From Chryseobacterium fluminis (GTDB lineage Bacteria; Bacteroidota; Bacteroidia; Flavobacteriales; Weeksellaceae), in assembly GCF_026314945.1 (NCBI RefSeq), contig NZ_CP111121.1, forward strand, positions 1,488,001 to 1,552,000: a stretch of DNA of 64,000 nt, written 5' to 3'. Position numbers and translations under genes: made by a program. How positions within the stretch are numbered: position 1 is the first letter of the stretch; the number at the start of each line of letters is the position of its first letter. Shown here one piece after another: positions 1-9,172 of this stretch. Below the pieces are notes generated by a model that worked only from the letters and a program-made list of their open reading frames with translations, searched no databases and was not told the origin of the DNA.

Positions 1-265
1 GGTTTTCGCCATCTGAAATTCCTTCAATGGTAGTAATCTCAGCATCGGTTTTCATCACGCACAGACTAAGACAGCTGAGCACCCTCTTACCGTCGATAAG
101 AACCGTGCAGGCCCCGCACTGGCCGTGGTCACAGCCCTTTTTGGTTCCGGTAAAATGCAGATTTTCCCGTAAAGCATCAAGAAGCGATACCCAGGGAAGC
201 ACCTCCAGATGGTGCTCCTTTCCATTTACTTTCAGGGTAATAGATTGTTTTCCTGTATTTCTCAT
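1..265 (-). CDS. [2Fe-2S] subunit of a second molybdenum hydroxylase (C-terminus outside window)
   Basis: Only the N-terminal ~88 residues lie in the window; the gene runs off its left edge. The ATG at 263-265 opens a plant-type ferredoxin domain with GCDHGQCGACTV and a later SCLSLC, the ligand pattern of the first [2Fe-2S] cluster in xanthine dehydrogenase-family small subunits. It would pass electrons from a molybdenum subunit to FAD. Unlike the related protein at 3703-4296 it starts directly with the domain and has no twin-arginine leader, so this copy is probably cytoplasmic. A strong terminator upstream (402-439) implies its own promoter, which I could not identify. Family assignment is firm; the substrate is unknown. 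Confidence 0.85.
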   Translation of the reverse strand, partial: MRNTGKQSITLKVNGKEHHLEVLPWVSLLDALRENLHFTGTKKGCDHGQCGACTVLIDGKRVLSCLSLCVMKTDAEITTIEGISDGEN

Positions 266-401
266 ACATCTGTAAATTTGGTATAACGATGATGATACAA
301 AAAGGGAACCGTAAACCTTCAAACCGATGAGTGTTGGTGTATTAAATCATAAAAAATGCGTTAAATATATTGAATCTAAATAAGGGATTACCGATTATTA
401 A

Positions 402-439
402 TTAAAAAAATATTCTGTACCGGCCCGATACAGAATATT
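402..439 (-). terminator. Intrinsic terminator after the Pao-like operon
   Basis: Perfect 11-bp inverted repeat (409-419 with 429-439) around a 9-base GC-rich loop, followed on the minus strand by seven T. It lies ~40 bp after the stop of the molybdenum subunit and separates that operon from the [2Fe-2S] gene at 1-265. Confidence 0.85.
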
Positions 440-476
440 GATATAGTTCTACAATTGTTGCGTTTATGTTAAAAAG

Positions 477-2702
477 TCAACGGGATAATGCCATGAGGAT
501 CTTATCCGGCGTGATCGGTAAATCTCTCATCCGGACACCAATCGCATTATAGATGGCATTAGCTATTGCCGGTGCCGTCCCGATGATTCCTACCTCTCCC
601 AGACCTTTTGCCCCGGAAGGATTGATATGAGGATCAGGTTTGTTAATAAAATCTACTTCTATAATAGGTGCATCAGCATTGACTGCAAAGTGGTATCCTG
701 CCAGATCATTACCGATTAATGTCCCTAATCTGGAATCAATCTGGTTTTCCTCCATCAGTGCCATTCCGATACCTCCCACTGCTGCTCCGGACATCTGGTT
801 CGCCGCTGCCTGACTGTTGATGATTTTCCCGCCGTCTGCCATGACAGCAAGCTTTTCCACTTTTACTTTTCCGGTACGCTTATTCACCCGCACCTTACAA
901 AAATGTGCCGAGGATGAGCAGAAAGCAAATTTTTCCCGTTCGCTTCCAGGCTTTGAAGTAACTTCAAGACGTATTTCATCCAGATGATTCTTTTCAAACA
1001 GATCTGCAAAAGAGACGGTAGCATCAGAATTATTTTTTAAGCTGATGCCTGTATCGGTGAGAAGGATATTTTCGGAAACAGCACCTTTGAAACTTTCACT
1101 AAGTGATGCTGCATATTCTGCTACCTTTTGCTTAAGTTGAGTACTCGCCTCGTATACCGCCCCGCTCACAGATGATAAACCTGTACTCCCTCCCTGACTT
1201 GGTGCCGGAGGAAGGGTGGAATTTCCCAGTTCAATATGGATTTTATTTTTTGGTATTCCTGTAATTTCGTGGGCTATATTCTGCATTCCTGTTCCCGTAC
1301 CGGTCCCGATATCCGTCATCGCAGTCTGTACCATCACACTGCCGTCTTTATGCAGTACAATGGCTGCCTGCGATTCCCTTCTCCCGGCATTCCACATGCC
1401 GACAGCCATTCCGTATCCGATATACCAGTCTCCATCGGTAACGCTTGCAGGAACTGCTTTTCTGGCGTTCCATCCTATCATTTCGGCCCCTCTTTTCAAT
1501 CCTTCGTCGAGAAAGTGGGTAGACCATGGCAGGTTCGAGTCCGGGTGTTTTTCCAGGGAAATATTTTTCAGTCTCAGCTCTACAGGATCCATTTTCAGCC
1601 GATAAGACAATTCATCTATGGCAGATTCCAGAGCGAATACTCCGGTACAGTCCCCCGGACCGCGCATCCAGGTTGGGGTGCTTAAATTTAGGGGAACAGT
1701 GGCTGCTTCAGTTTTTAAGTTGGGAAATTTGTAAATCAGTCTGGTAACCCGGGTAATGCCGTCGTTAAAGTTTTCATAGACTGAAGTTTCATTCTTGGCC
1801 TGATGCAGAATTCCTAAAAGATTTCCTGACTGATCCGACCCCAATTTAATTCTCTGCCATGAAGCAGGCCTGTATCCGGTCGCAACGAACATCTGGGAAC
1901 GGGTGAGCATTAATTTTACGGGACGGTTTACCTGTTTTGCAGCCATAACGGAAGCCAGGACGTGAGGCCAGACCCTAAGTCCGGAACCGAAGCCGCCGCC
2001 TACGAATTCACTGAATACCTCAACATTTTTTTCAGGAAGCCCGAATAATTTCGCAAATGTTTTCTGAACATTGTTTACTCCCTGGTTTTTATCATACAGC
2101 CGTAAAGTATCATGTCCTGTCCAATGGGCAATGGTAGCATGCATTTCCATAGGATTGTGCACATCTGCCCTGATGTTGTATTGCTGATCGATAATCAGTG
2201 GCAGGCTCTGCCAGGTATTAAAACCTCCCCTTTCCTTTCCTTCGGCTTTCAAAGGAACTGATTCTCTGGCAGCATTAAAATCAACAGCAAAATCATCTTT
2301 CTGATATTCTGCTTCTACCAACGAGGCTGCAAAAGTAGCATCCTCTAAGGTTTCGGCAATCACCATAGCAATAGGCTGGCCCTTAAAAAAGATTTTATCC
2401 GTATGAAAAACAGGCAGCCCGAACTTGGCTTCCTTAATTTTGTCTTCCGTCGCCATACCCGGCACTGCAGGTTTGTGAAGGTGGGTAATAATATCAAGAA
2501 CGCCTTCGACCTGTTTGGCTTTATCTACTGTAATGGATTGTATTCTGCCGGAAGGAACTGTGCTGTTGACCAATACAGCATAACAGATATTTTTCACCTC
2601 ATATTCAGCCGCATACTTCCCCTTTCCGGTCACTTTTTCTACTCCTTCAACACGACCTTCCGGTCTTTTGGATTTAATTTTCAGTAATTCCAGTAATCCC
2701 AT
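477..2702 (-). CDS. Molybdopterin-binding large subunit, xanthine dehydrogenase/PaoC family
   Basis: A 741-residue molybdenum subunit, close to the length of E. coli PaoC. The N-terminal aldehyde oxidase/xanthine dehydrogenase a/b hammerhead region (about residues 15-130) is followed by the molybdopterin-binding part with GGGFGSG near residue 235. Near the C-terminus, KGLGEVGIIG (about residue 700) holds the Glu that acts as general base in this family. The enzyme would hydroxylate an aldehyde or N-heterocycle. It is last in a three-gene operon with FAD and [2Fe-2S] subunits. There is no signal peptide here, as in PaoC, which is exported with its Tat-tagged partner. The substrate cannot be read from sequence. 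Confidence 0.9.
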   Translation of the reverse strand: MGLLELLKIKSKRPEGRVEGVEKVTGKGKYAAEYEVKNICYAVLVNSTVPSGRIQSITVDKAKQVEGVLDIITHLHKPAVPGMATEDKIKEAKFGLPVFHTDKIFFKGQPIAMVIAETLEDATFAASLVEAEYQKDDFAVDFNAARESVPLKAEGKERGGFNTWQSLPLIIDQQYNIRADVHNPMEMHATIAHWTGHDTLRLYDKNQGVNNVQKTFAKLFGLPEKNVEVFSEFVGGGFGSGLRVWPHVLASVMAAKQVNRPVKLMLTRSQMFVATGYRPASWQRIKLGSDQSGNLLGILHQAKNETSVYENFNDGITRVTRLIYKFPNLKTEAATVPLNLSTPTWMRGPGDCTGVFALESAIDELSYRLKMDPVELRLKNISLEKHPDSNLPWSTHFLDEGLKRGAEMIGWNARKAVPASVTDGDWYIGYGMAVGMWNAGRRESQAAIVLHKDGSVMVQTAMTDIGTGTGTGMQNIAHEITGIPKNKIHIELGNSTLPPAPSQGGSTGLSSVSGAVYEASTQLKQKVAEYAASLSESFKGAVSENILLTDTGISLKNNSDATVSFADLFEKNHLDEIRLEVTSKPGSEREKFAFCSSSAHFCKVRVNKRTGKVKVEKLAVMADGGKIINSQAAANQMSGAAVGGIGMALMEENQIDSRLGTLIGNDLAGYHFAVNADAPIIEVDFINKPDPHINPSGAKGLGEVGIIGTAPAIANAIYNAIGVRMRDLPITPDKILMALSR

Positions 2703-2728
2703 AATTTTACTTTTTAATATATACCCAA

Positions 2729-3706
2729 TTATTGATTCATACTATTTTTTAATGCTGTTATCATAGCTCCCTGAAGCATGGGTATTTTATATCCGTTTTC
2801 AGACAGTGGTTTGAGATCTTTGACCGCTAATCTTGCCGCCTCCTCAAAGGCCTCTTCTGTCGCCCGTTTTCCCTGCAGAAATTTTTCAGCCTCAAACCAG
2901 CGCCAAGGTTTATGGGCTACGCCTCCTGATGCCAAACGGGCATCTTTTATTCTTTTCCCGTCCAGATTTAATGCTGCTGCAACGGATACTAAAGCAAAGG
3001 CATAGGAGGTACGGTCTCTTAACTTAACATAAGCGGAATGTCTGCTGAATGCATTAGCCGGAATCTCAATATGTGTAATGATAGCGTCCTGCGGTAGATT
3101 ATTATCAAGCCATGGGGTATTTTCAGGCAACTTATGAAAATCCGTAAACGGAATTTTAATTTCCTTATGATCTTTTGTCTGCGCAGTTACCGTTGCGTCC
3201 AGAGCAGCCAAAGCGATACAGAAATCTGAAGGGTGAACGGCAACACACTGCTCATTATACCCTGCCACGGCACTCATCCGGTTGGCTCCTCCGATGGCGC
3301 TGCATCCGCTGTTAGGCTTCCTCTTGTTACAGGGAGTGGTAATATCATAAAAATAAGGACATCTGGTCCGCTGCAGTAAATTTCCTGCTGTGCTTGCCAT
3401 ATTCCTGATCTGAGGGGAGGCTCCCGCAAGAATGGCTTTGGAAATAAGCGGAAATTTCTCAATCACCGCTTTGTCATCCGCCACCTTACGGTTGCTTGCC
3501 ATTGCCCCGATCTTCAGACCGGTATTCTGATCTTCAATAGTGTCAGAAAGTGCCGTGGTTATATCAATCAGTTTCTCTGGCTGAGCAATATTTTTTTTCA
3601 TCAGGTCCACCAGATTGGTTCCTCCTGCGATATACTGACTGACAGCTGATTTCATGGCAGAAGCTTCAGCAGCAGATTTTACTTTTTCAAAATTAAATGG
3701 TCTCAT
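2729..3706 (-). CDS. FAD-binding subunit, PaoB-like with extra Fe-S cysteines
   Basis: A 325-residue medium subunit of a molybdenum hydroxylase. The N-terminal FAD-binding part shows YIAGGTNLVDLMK (about residues 26-38). The middle carries RCPYFYDITTPCNKRK followed by SGC, matching the insertion that ligates an additional [4Fe-4S] cluster in E. coli PaoB and is absent from ordinary xanthine dehydrogenase FAD subunits. That is the main reason to call this complex PaoABC-like. Its start overlaps the stop of the [2Fe-2S] gene by 4 bp (ATGA), indicating translational coupling; the molybdenum subunit begins 26 bp downstream. Electron flow would be Mo to [2Fe-2S] to FAD; the final acceptor is unknown. 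Confidence 0.88.
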   Translation of the reverse strand: MRPFNFEKVKSAAEASAMKSAVSQYIAGGTNLVDLMKKNIAQPEKLIDITTALSDTIEDQNTGLKIGAMASNRKVADDKAVIEKFPLISKAILAGASPQIRNMASTAGNLLQRTRCPYFYDITTPCNKRKPNSGCSAIGGANRMSAVAGYNEQCVAVHPSDFCIALAALDATVTAQTKDHKEIKIPFTDFHKLPENTPWLDNNLPQDAIITHIEIPANAFSRHSAYVKLRDRTSYAFALVSVAAALNLDGKRIKDARLASGGVAHKPWRWFEAEKFLQGKRATEEAFEEAARLAVKDLKPLSENGYKIPMLQGAMITALKNSMNQ

Positions 3707-4296
3707 TGTGCTGCAACTTTTTGGATAGACTGAACAATACCGTTATACGCTCCGCAACGGCAGAGATTACCGCTCATAAATTCTTTAATTTCTTCCACAG
3801 AACCCGTATGACCTTCATTCACACAGGCAACGGCAGACATGATCTGGCCCGGCGTACAGTATCCGCACTGAAAGCCGTCGCATTCCACGAATGCTTTCTG
3901 CATCGGATGAAGGTCATCACCGTTAGCAAGTCCTTCAATGGTTGTAATTTCTTTTCCCTGCGCCATTGCTGCCAGGGTAAGACAACTCAATGCCCGCTCC
4001 CCGTTAATGTGTATTGTACAGGCTCCGCACTGTCCGTGGTCACAGCCTTTTTTTGAACCTGTGAGGTTCAGCTGTTCTCTGAAGAGGTCCAGTAAGGTAG
4101 TACGGGTATCTGCATACAGCGTGTGCGTCTTTTTATTGACAGAAAGCGTAAGCCTCGATACATTTTTCTTTGGAACGAGGTATTGCTTTACATCCTGATA
4201 GAATGCCTTTACTGAAGAGGGAACAGCCATAAAACCTGCCAGCAGTCCCGAAACTTTGAGGAAGTTTCTCCTACTGTATTGTCCTTTTAATTCCAT
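3703..4296 (-). CDS. [2Fe-2S] subunit with twin-arginine leader, PaoA-like
   Basis: A 197-residue small subunit. Residues 8-22 read SRRNFLKVSGLLAGF, a twin-arginine export motif, so the assembled complex is probably periplasmic as for E. coli PaoABC. The ferredoxin domain shows GCDHGQCGACT and a later SCL; the helical [2Fe-2S] domain shows CGYCTPG and GNLCRCGAY. All eight expected cysteines are present. It is the first gene of the operon and faces the cofactor operon at 4541 across a 244-bp divergent intergenic region, an arrangement that suggests joint regulation. No clear minus-strand -7 box was seen. Confidence 0.92.
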   Translation of the reverse strand: MELKGQYSRRNFLKVSGLLAGFMAVPSSVKAFYQDVKQYLVPKKNVSRLTLSVNKKTHTLYADTRTTLLDLFREQLNLTGSKKGCDHGQCGACTIHINGERALSCLTLAAMAQGKEITTIEGLANGDDLHPMQKAFVECDGFQCGYCTPGQIMSAVACVNEGHTGSVEEIKEFMSGNLCRCGAYNGIVQSIQKVAAQ

Positions 4297-4444
4297 ATAT
4301 TATTTTTATTAGTATAATGATATGCAAATATGATTTTTAACAAATATCACCAAATAAAATTAAAAAACTGCAATATATATTACCGTTTTACATACCAATA
4401 TTACGGTTTTTAAATAAAGTAATATATAAACGTTATTATTTGTG

Positions 4445-4452
4445 TAAATTTG
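4445..4452 (+). promoter_or_regulatory. Candidate -7 box (TAAATTTG) for the molybdenum cofactor operon
   Basis: Exact match to the Bacteroidota -7 consensus TAnnTTTG, about 90 bp upstream of the xdhC-like start. No convincing TTG -33 element is at the right distance, so confidence is limited. Confidence 0.4.
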
Positions 4453-4540
4453 AATATAGAGAAACTTTTTTAATGGTTTTATTTCAAGAAAATCATACCT
4501 CCCGTTAAAAATAATTACCAATTCATAAAATTATCTGCTG

Positions 4541-5659
4541 ATGAAAGAGATTAATGACATTGTAAAAGCTTATAAAAAAGCACAGATTGATGGATTAAAA
4601 ACAGCGCTGGCTACTGTAGTAAAGGTAGAGGGATCCTCTTACAGGCAGGCCGGCGCAAGAATGCTGGTAACAGAAGACGGATATCTTACCGGTGCCATCA
4701 GTGGAGGCTGTCTGGAAGGAGATGCCTTAAGGAAAGCAGTCCTTGCTATTCATCAGAAAAATAACAAACTTGTCACGTATGACACCAGCAATCCGGATGA
4801 TGTGGAATTTGGGGTACAGCTGGGCTGCAATGGGATTGTTCATATATTATTTGAATACATCAATGAAAATACTTCTCACAACCCTATTGGTCTTCTGGAA
4901 AAAACAACTGACGGAAGAGATGAATCGGTCATCGCCACCGTGTTTTCACTGGAAAACAGAAATAAGCAGACCGGAACTGTGGGACTGGTGAAAAATCAAA
5001 ACATTACGATATCAGATTCAGGCCATCTTTCTGAAAGTGAACTGAAAAGTTTTTCATCACAGGTGCTGGAGAAAAAACAAAATATGCTGACCGGTTTTTC
5101 ATCTAGTGAAATTTTGCTGCAGTATATTCCTCCGCAGACGACATTGGTGGTTGCCGGCGCGGGAAATGATGCGAAACCCTTGGTAGATACTGCCTCAATT
5201 TTAGGCTGGAAAACGGTGATCGCAGATGGCAGGGCCACCCATGCTCTGAAAAAAAGATTTCCTCTTGCCGATGAAGTTTTGCTTGGAAAGCCTGAAGAAA
5301 TCATTAATATGACAGCCATGGATGAAAACACTGTTTTTGTCCTGATGACGCATAATTACAATTATGATCTTGCTCTTTTAAAGCTTATCATTCACCAGCC
5401 GGTACGCTATATAGGGCTGCTGGGACCGAAAAAAAGACTTAACAGAATGCTGGATGATCTTAAAAATTCGGGAATTCTTTTAGGGGAAAAAGAATTAAAT
5501 AAACTTTTCGGTCCTGTTGGAATAGATATTGGTGCTGAGACTTCGGAAGAGATTGCCATCTCCATAGTTGCAGAGATCAAAGCGGTCTTAAGCGGAAAAA
5601 ACGGTTTATCCTTACGGGATAAACAAGAAAAAATACATACTGATATTCTCAGTATATAA
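4541..5659 (+). CDS. XdhC/CoxI family molybdenum cofactor maturation protein
   Basis: A 372-residue protein with the two XdhC-family domains. The N-terminal CoxI part contains GSSYRQAGARMLV and GAISGGCLEGD; the C-terminal Rossmann-like part contains TTLVVAGAGNDAK and GPVGIDIGAETSEEIAISI. XdhC proteins bind the cofactor, help add its terminal sulfido ligand and insert it into the apo-enzyme; PaoD plays this role for PaoABC. Position next to the Pao-like operon and at the head of the cofactor operon fits a dedicated chaperone. The next gene begins 7 bp after its stop. Confidence 0.88.
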   Translation: MKEINDIVKAYKKAQIDGLKTALATVVKVEGSSYRQAGARMLVTEDGYLTGAISGGCLEGDALRKAVLAIHQKNNKLVTYDTSNPDDVEFGVQLGCNGIVHILFEYINENTSHNPIGLLEKTTDGRDESVIATVFSLENRNKQTGTVGLVKNQNITISDSGHLSESELKSFSSQVLEKKQNMLTGFSSSEILLQYIPPQTTLVVAGAGNDAKPLVDTASILGWKTVIADGRATHALKKRFPLADEVLLGKPEEIINMTAMDENTVFVLMTHNYNYDLALLKLIIHQPVRYIGLLGPKKRLNRMLDDLKNSGILLGEKELNKLFGPVGIDIGAETSEEIAISIVAEIKAVLSGKNGLSLRDKQEKIHTDILSI

Positions 5660-5666
5660 ATAGATT

Positions 5667-6647
5667 ATGCTAACAGACCAATTCGGAAGAACCCATACCT
5701 ACCTTAGGATATCTTTAACGGATAACTGTAACCTGCGCTGTTTTTACTGTATGCCGGAAGAAAATTACGATTTTACTCCGCATTCAAAACTGATGCAGGC
5801 GGATGAAATTGATACTTTAGCCAGGCTTTTTGTTCATAAGGGGGTAGACAAAATCCGGCTGACCGGTGGCGAACCTTTTGTACGAAAAGATGCTTCCATG
5901 ATCATCCGCAACTTAGGAAAACTGCCCGTACAGCTGACCTGCACTACGAATGGTATCCGTATTGACGATATGATTTCCGGAATTGTCGAGGCGAATTTCC
6001 ACAGCATTAATATAAGCCTAGATACCTTGCAGAAAGAGAAATTTCTGAAGATTACCCGCCGTGACTATTTTGACCGGGTGGTCCGAAATATTGATCTTTT
6101 GCTGAAGCATGGTATAAAGACCAAAATTAATGTGGTGGCGATGAAAGGCGTTAATGATGATGAAATACCGGAATTCATAGCTTTTACAAAAAGCCATCCT
6201 GTCGAAGTAAGGTTTATAGAGTTTATGCCTTTCAGCGGGAATAAATGGAGCAGCAACCAGGTAATGACCCAAAAAGATATTCTGGATATTATCGGAGAAA
6301 AATACGATTTTTTTCCTCTGCCCGTCGGATTTCATGATACCGCGAAAGGCTATAAGATCAATGGTCACCAAGGAAGTTTTTCCATTATCAGTACCATGAG
6401 TGAACCTTTCTGCAGCGGGTGCAACAGGATCAGGCTTACGGCAGACGGAAAACTGAAAAACTGCCTTTTCTCGAAGTATGAAACCGATCTTTTAACACCG
6501 TTGCGCAAAGGTGAGGATATTGTACCGGTCATAGAGTCTGCGATCTTTTCGAAAGCAAAAATACAGGGTGGCCAGCTGGACCGGCAATTTGAAAAAATCA
6601 ATGCGTCGATCATTGAGAACAGAAGTATGATTAATATTGGCGGATAA
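5667..6647 (+). CDS. moaA: GTP 3',8-cyclase MoaA
   Basis: Radical SAM enzyme for the first step of molybdopterin synthesis, converting GTP to 3',8-cyclo-GTP. The 326 residues match the family length. The SAM cluster motif CNLRCFYC is at residues 21-28; the C-terminal GTP-binding cluster motif is CSGCNRIRLTADGKLKNC. The protein ends in Gly-Gly, the conserved MoaA tail needed for activity. Its stop overlaps the next start by one base (TAATG). Confidence 0.96.
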   Translation: MLTDQFGRTHTYLRISLTDNCNLRCFYCMPEENYDFTPHSKLMQADEIDTLARLFVHKGVDKIRLTGGEPFVRKDASMIIRNLGKLPVQLTCTTNGIRIDDMISGIVEANFHSINISLDTLQKEKFLKITRRDYFDRVVRNIDLLLKHGIKTKINVVAMKGVNDDEIPEFIAFTKSHPVEVRFIEFMPFSGNKWSSNQVMTQKDILDIIGEKYDFFPLPVGFHDTAKGYKINGHQGSFSIISTMSEPFCSGCNRIRLTADGKLKNCLFSKYETDLLTPLRKGEDIVPVIESAIFSKAKIQGGQLDRQFEKINASIIENRSMINIGG

Positions 6648-7243
6648 TGAAAAATACTGGAATTATATTACTGGCAGCAGGAAATTCTACAAGAATGGGA
6701 TCTGCAAAACAGCTTTTATTGTATCAGAATAAAACACTTCTCGAAAGAACCATAGATACCGCACTGGAAGTATTTGATACAAACCAGATCATTCTTGTGC
6801 TGGGTGCACATCATGATGACATCGCTTTTTCGATAAGAAATAAAGATATACCCACTATCGTAAATAAAGAATGGGATTCCGGAATGGCTTCATCCATTAC
6901 ATCGGGATTAATAACCTTATCTGCCCGTTATCCTGAAATGGAAAAGTGTTTTATTTCCGTTTGTGATCAGCCTTATCTTACCAGTCAGGTATTTTTGGAG
7001 ATGTTTCAGCTATACAAAACTTCCGGCAGAGGGATCGTCACCGCTAAATATGCAGATACCCTGGGCGTTCCGGCTCTGTTTTCGAAAAACTATTTTGAAG
7101 AACTCATGACTATCACAGGTGAACAGGGGGCAAAAAAGATCATTCAACAGCATCGGGAAGACGCAGAAACTTTCGGGTTTGAGGACGGAGCGATTGATAT
7201 CGACACGCCCTCAGATTATGATAATTTAAAAAATAAAAAATGA
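6647..7243 (+). CDS. MocA-like molybdopterin nucleotidyltransferase
   Basis: A 198-residue nucleotidyltransferase of the MobA/MocA superfamily. The N-terminal signature LLAAGNSTRMGSAKQLL binds the nucleotide triphosphate. Later CDQPYLT and GVPALFSK are typical of MocA, the CTP:molybdopterin cytidylyltransferase. MocA supplies the MCD cofactor used by PaoABC-type enzymes, so the neighbourhood supports MocA over the GTP-specific MobA. It overlaps moeA by 4 bp. Nucleotide specificity is inferred. Confidence 0.82.
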   Translation: MKNTGIILLAAGNSTRMGSAKQLLLYQNKTLLERTIDTALEVFDTNQIILVLGAHHDDIAFSIRNKDIPTIVNKEWDSGMASSITSGLITLSARYPEMEKCFISVCDQPYLTSQVFLEMFQLYKTSGRGIVTAKYADTLGVPALFSKNYFEELMTITGEQGAKKIIQQHREDAETFGFEDGAIDIDTPSDYDNLKNKK

Positions 7244-8418
7244 TCAGTGTACAGGAAGCACAGGAAATAATCAATCAGAATATTCCGGAAAGAAAACAGC
7301 AGATTCTGCCGTTAAAAAAAGCATTTGGATATACAACTGCTGAGGATATCTATTCCAGATACGATATTCCGAATTTTTCGCAGTCTTCAATGGACGGTTA
7401 TGCGATCCGTTTTGAAGATAAAAATTTAAAATTAAAAATCGCGGGCGAAATGCCGGCTGGCTCTACAGAATATTTCACACTTGAAAACGGCACCGCCTGC
7501 AGGATCTTTACGGGAGCACCGCTTCCTGATGGTGCAGATACGGTCGTTATGCAGGAAAAAGTGTCGGTTGAAGATCATGAATACCTGATCATCGAAGATC
7601 CCGATCTTGAAAAAGGCATGCATGTAAGAGATGCCGGAAGTGATGCCCAAGAAGGCAGCATTGCCATCAGTTCCGGAAATTATCTTTCTGCGGCGGCTAT
7701 AGGATATCTGGCAGGAATAGGATGCACTGAAGTAAAGGTTTATGCCGCACCTTCCGTATCCTTGATTTTAACGGGTAACGAACTGGTAAAACCGGGAGAA
7801 AATCTGGATTTCGGGCAGGTCTTCGAATCCAATTCCTACCAGCTGGAAAGTGTTCTGAAACAATGCGGAATAGAGACGATTGAAAGTGTTTTGGTAAAAG
7901 ATGACCTTTCAGAAGTATCAAAGGCCCTTCATTCGGCCATTTTAAAAACAGATATAGTGATCCTGGTCGGCGGCGTGAGTGTCGGTGATTATGATTACGT
8001 GATTGATGCCACCCGAAAATGTGGTGTTAAACAACGATTTCATAAAATCAGGCAAAAACCCGGAAAACCTTTCTTTTTCGGAACTAAAGAGGAGAAACTC
8101 GTTTTCGGACTGCCTGGAAATCCGTCTTCCGCACTTACCTGCTTTTATGTATACATTGCTCCTTTACTTTCAAAAATCATGATGCGTCCGGACATTACCG
8201 CAAAGACCAGCGCCCTAACAACATCTGCCTACCAGAAGAAAAGCGGCCTCATGCATTTCCTTAAAGCAACCCATCTCGACGGGCAGGTAACGCCACTTCA
8301 TGCACAGGAATCTTACCGTCTGCAGTCTTTTGCGGAAGCCAACTGTCTTATGATTCTTAAAGAAAATTCAGAAGGATGCGGGAAAGATGAGGCCGTGGAA
8401 GTCATCATATTAAAATAG
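7240..8418 (+). CDS. moeA: Molybdopterin molybdenumtransferase MoeA
   Basis: A 392-residue protein of normal MoeA length; it inserts molybdate into adenylylated molybdopterin. Visible motifs are QSSMDGYAIR near residue 47, LTGNELVKPG near 180, GGVSVGDYDYV in the MoCF-binding domain, and GLPGNPSSALTCFYVY. The start overlaps the mocA-like stop by 4 bp; 10 bp separate it from the next gene. Confidence 0.95.
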   Translation: MISVQEAQEIINQNIPERKQQILPLKKAFGYTTAEDIYSRYDIPNFSQSSMDGYAIRFEDKNLKLKIAGEMPAGSTEYFTLENGTACRIFTGAPLPDGADTVVMQEKVSVEDHEYLIIEDPDLEKGMHVRDAGSDAQEGSIAISSGNYLSAAAIGYLAGIGCTEVKVYAAPSVSLILTGNELVKPGENLDFGQVFESNSYQLESVLKQCGIETIESVLVKDDLSEVSKALHSAILKTDIVILVGGVSVGDYDYVIDATRKCGVKQRFHKIRQKPGKPFFFGTKEEKLVFGLPGNPSSALTCFYVYIAPLLSKIMMRPDITAKTSALTTSAYQKKSGLMHFLKATHLDGQVTPLHAQESYRLQSFAEANCLMILKENSEGCGKDEAVEVIILK

Positions 8419-8428
8419 AAACTTAAAA

Positions 8429-9163
8429 ATGAATGTAGAATTCTTTTACCTTATATTATTTGTAATTGCCGCTCTGTATGCAGCAGTAGGACACGGAGGC
8501 GCAAGCGGATATTTAGCGCTGATGGCTTTATATGGGGTGGCTCCGAAAGAAATGAAACCTACCGCACTTGTTCTTAATCTTTTTGTGTCCATGACGGCCT
8601 TTATACAGTATTACAGAGGTGGACATTTCAGGCTCCGGATTTTTATTCCTATAGCGCTGGCCTCTATTCCCCTGGCTTTCGTTGGCGGAATGATTCATAT
8701 TGAAGATACCTTATATAAGCGTATTCTGGGCATCTTACTGCTCTTCCCGGTCATCCGTTTTTTCTTCTTCAAGAGTCCGGATGACAGCGAGCTGAAGGAT
8801 CCTCAAATTTATCTATCCCTGATCTTCGGGGGCGTTATCGGCTTATTATCAGGAATGATCGGTATCGGCGGAGGGATCTTACTGTCGCCGGTTCTTATTC
8901 TGTTAAAATGGACCAATCAGAAACAGACCGCAGCCATCAGTGCAGCCTTTATTTTCGTTAATTCCGTGGCCGGTTTGGGTGGAATGTTTACCAAGGAGAT
9001 CGCTTTTACCCAAGACATGTGGATGTATATCGTGTGTGCCTTTGCCGGTGGGTTGCTTGGCGCCTATTTAGCTTCAAAAAAGCTTAATCAGAACGGACTG
9101 AAATATGTACTGGCTGTCGTTCTCCTGATGGCTTGCTATAAATTAATCTCAAGCACTATTTAA
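8429..9163 (+). CDS. TauE/SafE family membrane transporter
   Basis: A 244-residue, strongly hydrophobic protein with about eight membrane segments and the internal twofold repeat of TauE/SafE proteins: GHGGASGYLALMALYG near the start and GLLSGMIGIGGGILLSPV in the middle. Members export sulfite, sulfoacetate or related anions, or act in sulfur uptake. Its place inside a cofactor operon, directly before a sulfite-oxidase-like protein, suggests an oxyanion or sulfur compound as substrate, perhaps sulfite or molybdate; this is inference. Confidence 0.82.
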   Translation: MNVEFFYLILFVIAALYAAVGHGGASGYLALMALYGVAPKEMKPTALVLNLFVSMTAFIQYYRGGHFRLRIFIPIALASIPLAFVGGMIHIEDTLYKRILGILLLFPVIRFFFFKSPDDSELKDPQIYLSLIFGGVIGLLSGMIGIGGGILLSPVLILLKWTNQKQTAAISAAFIFVNSVAGLGGMFTKEIAFTQDMWMYIVCAFAGGLLGAYLASKKLNQNGLKYVLAVVLLMACYKLISSTI

Positions 9164-9172
9164 AATCATACC

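Noticed and set aside
1216..1747. Plus-strand frames opposite the molybdenum subunit
   Set aside because: Several overlapping frames without family resemblance; they are antisense shadows of a well-supported gene.
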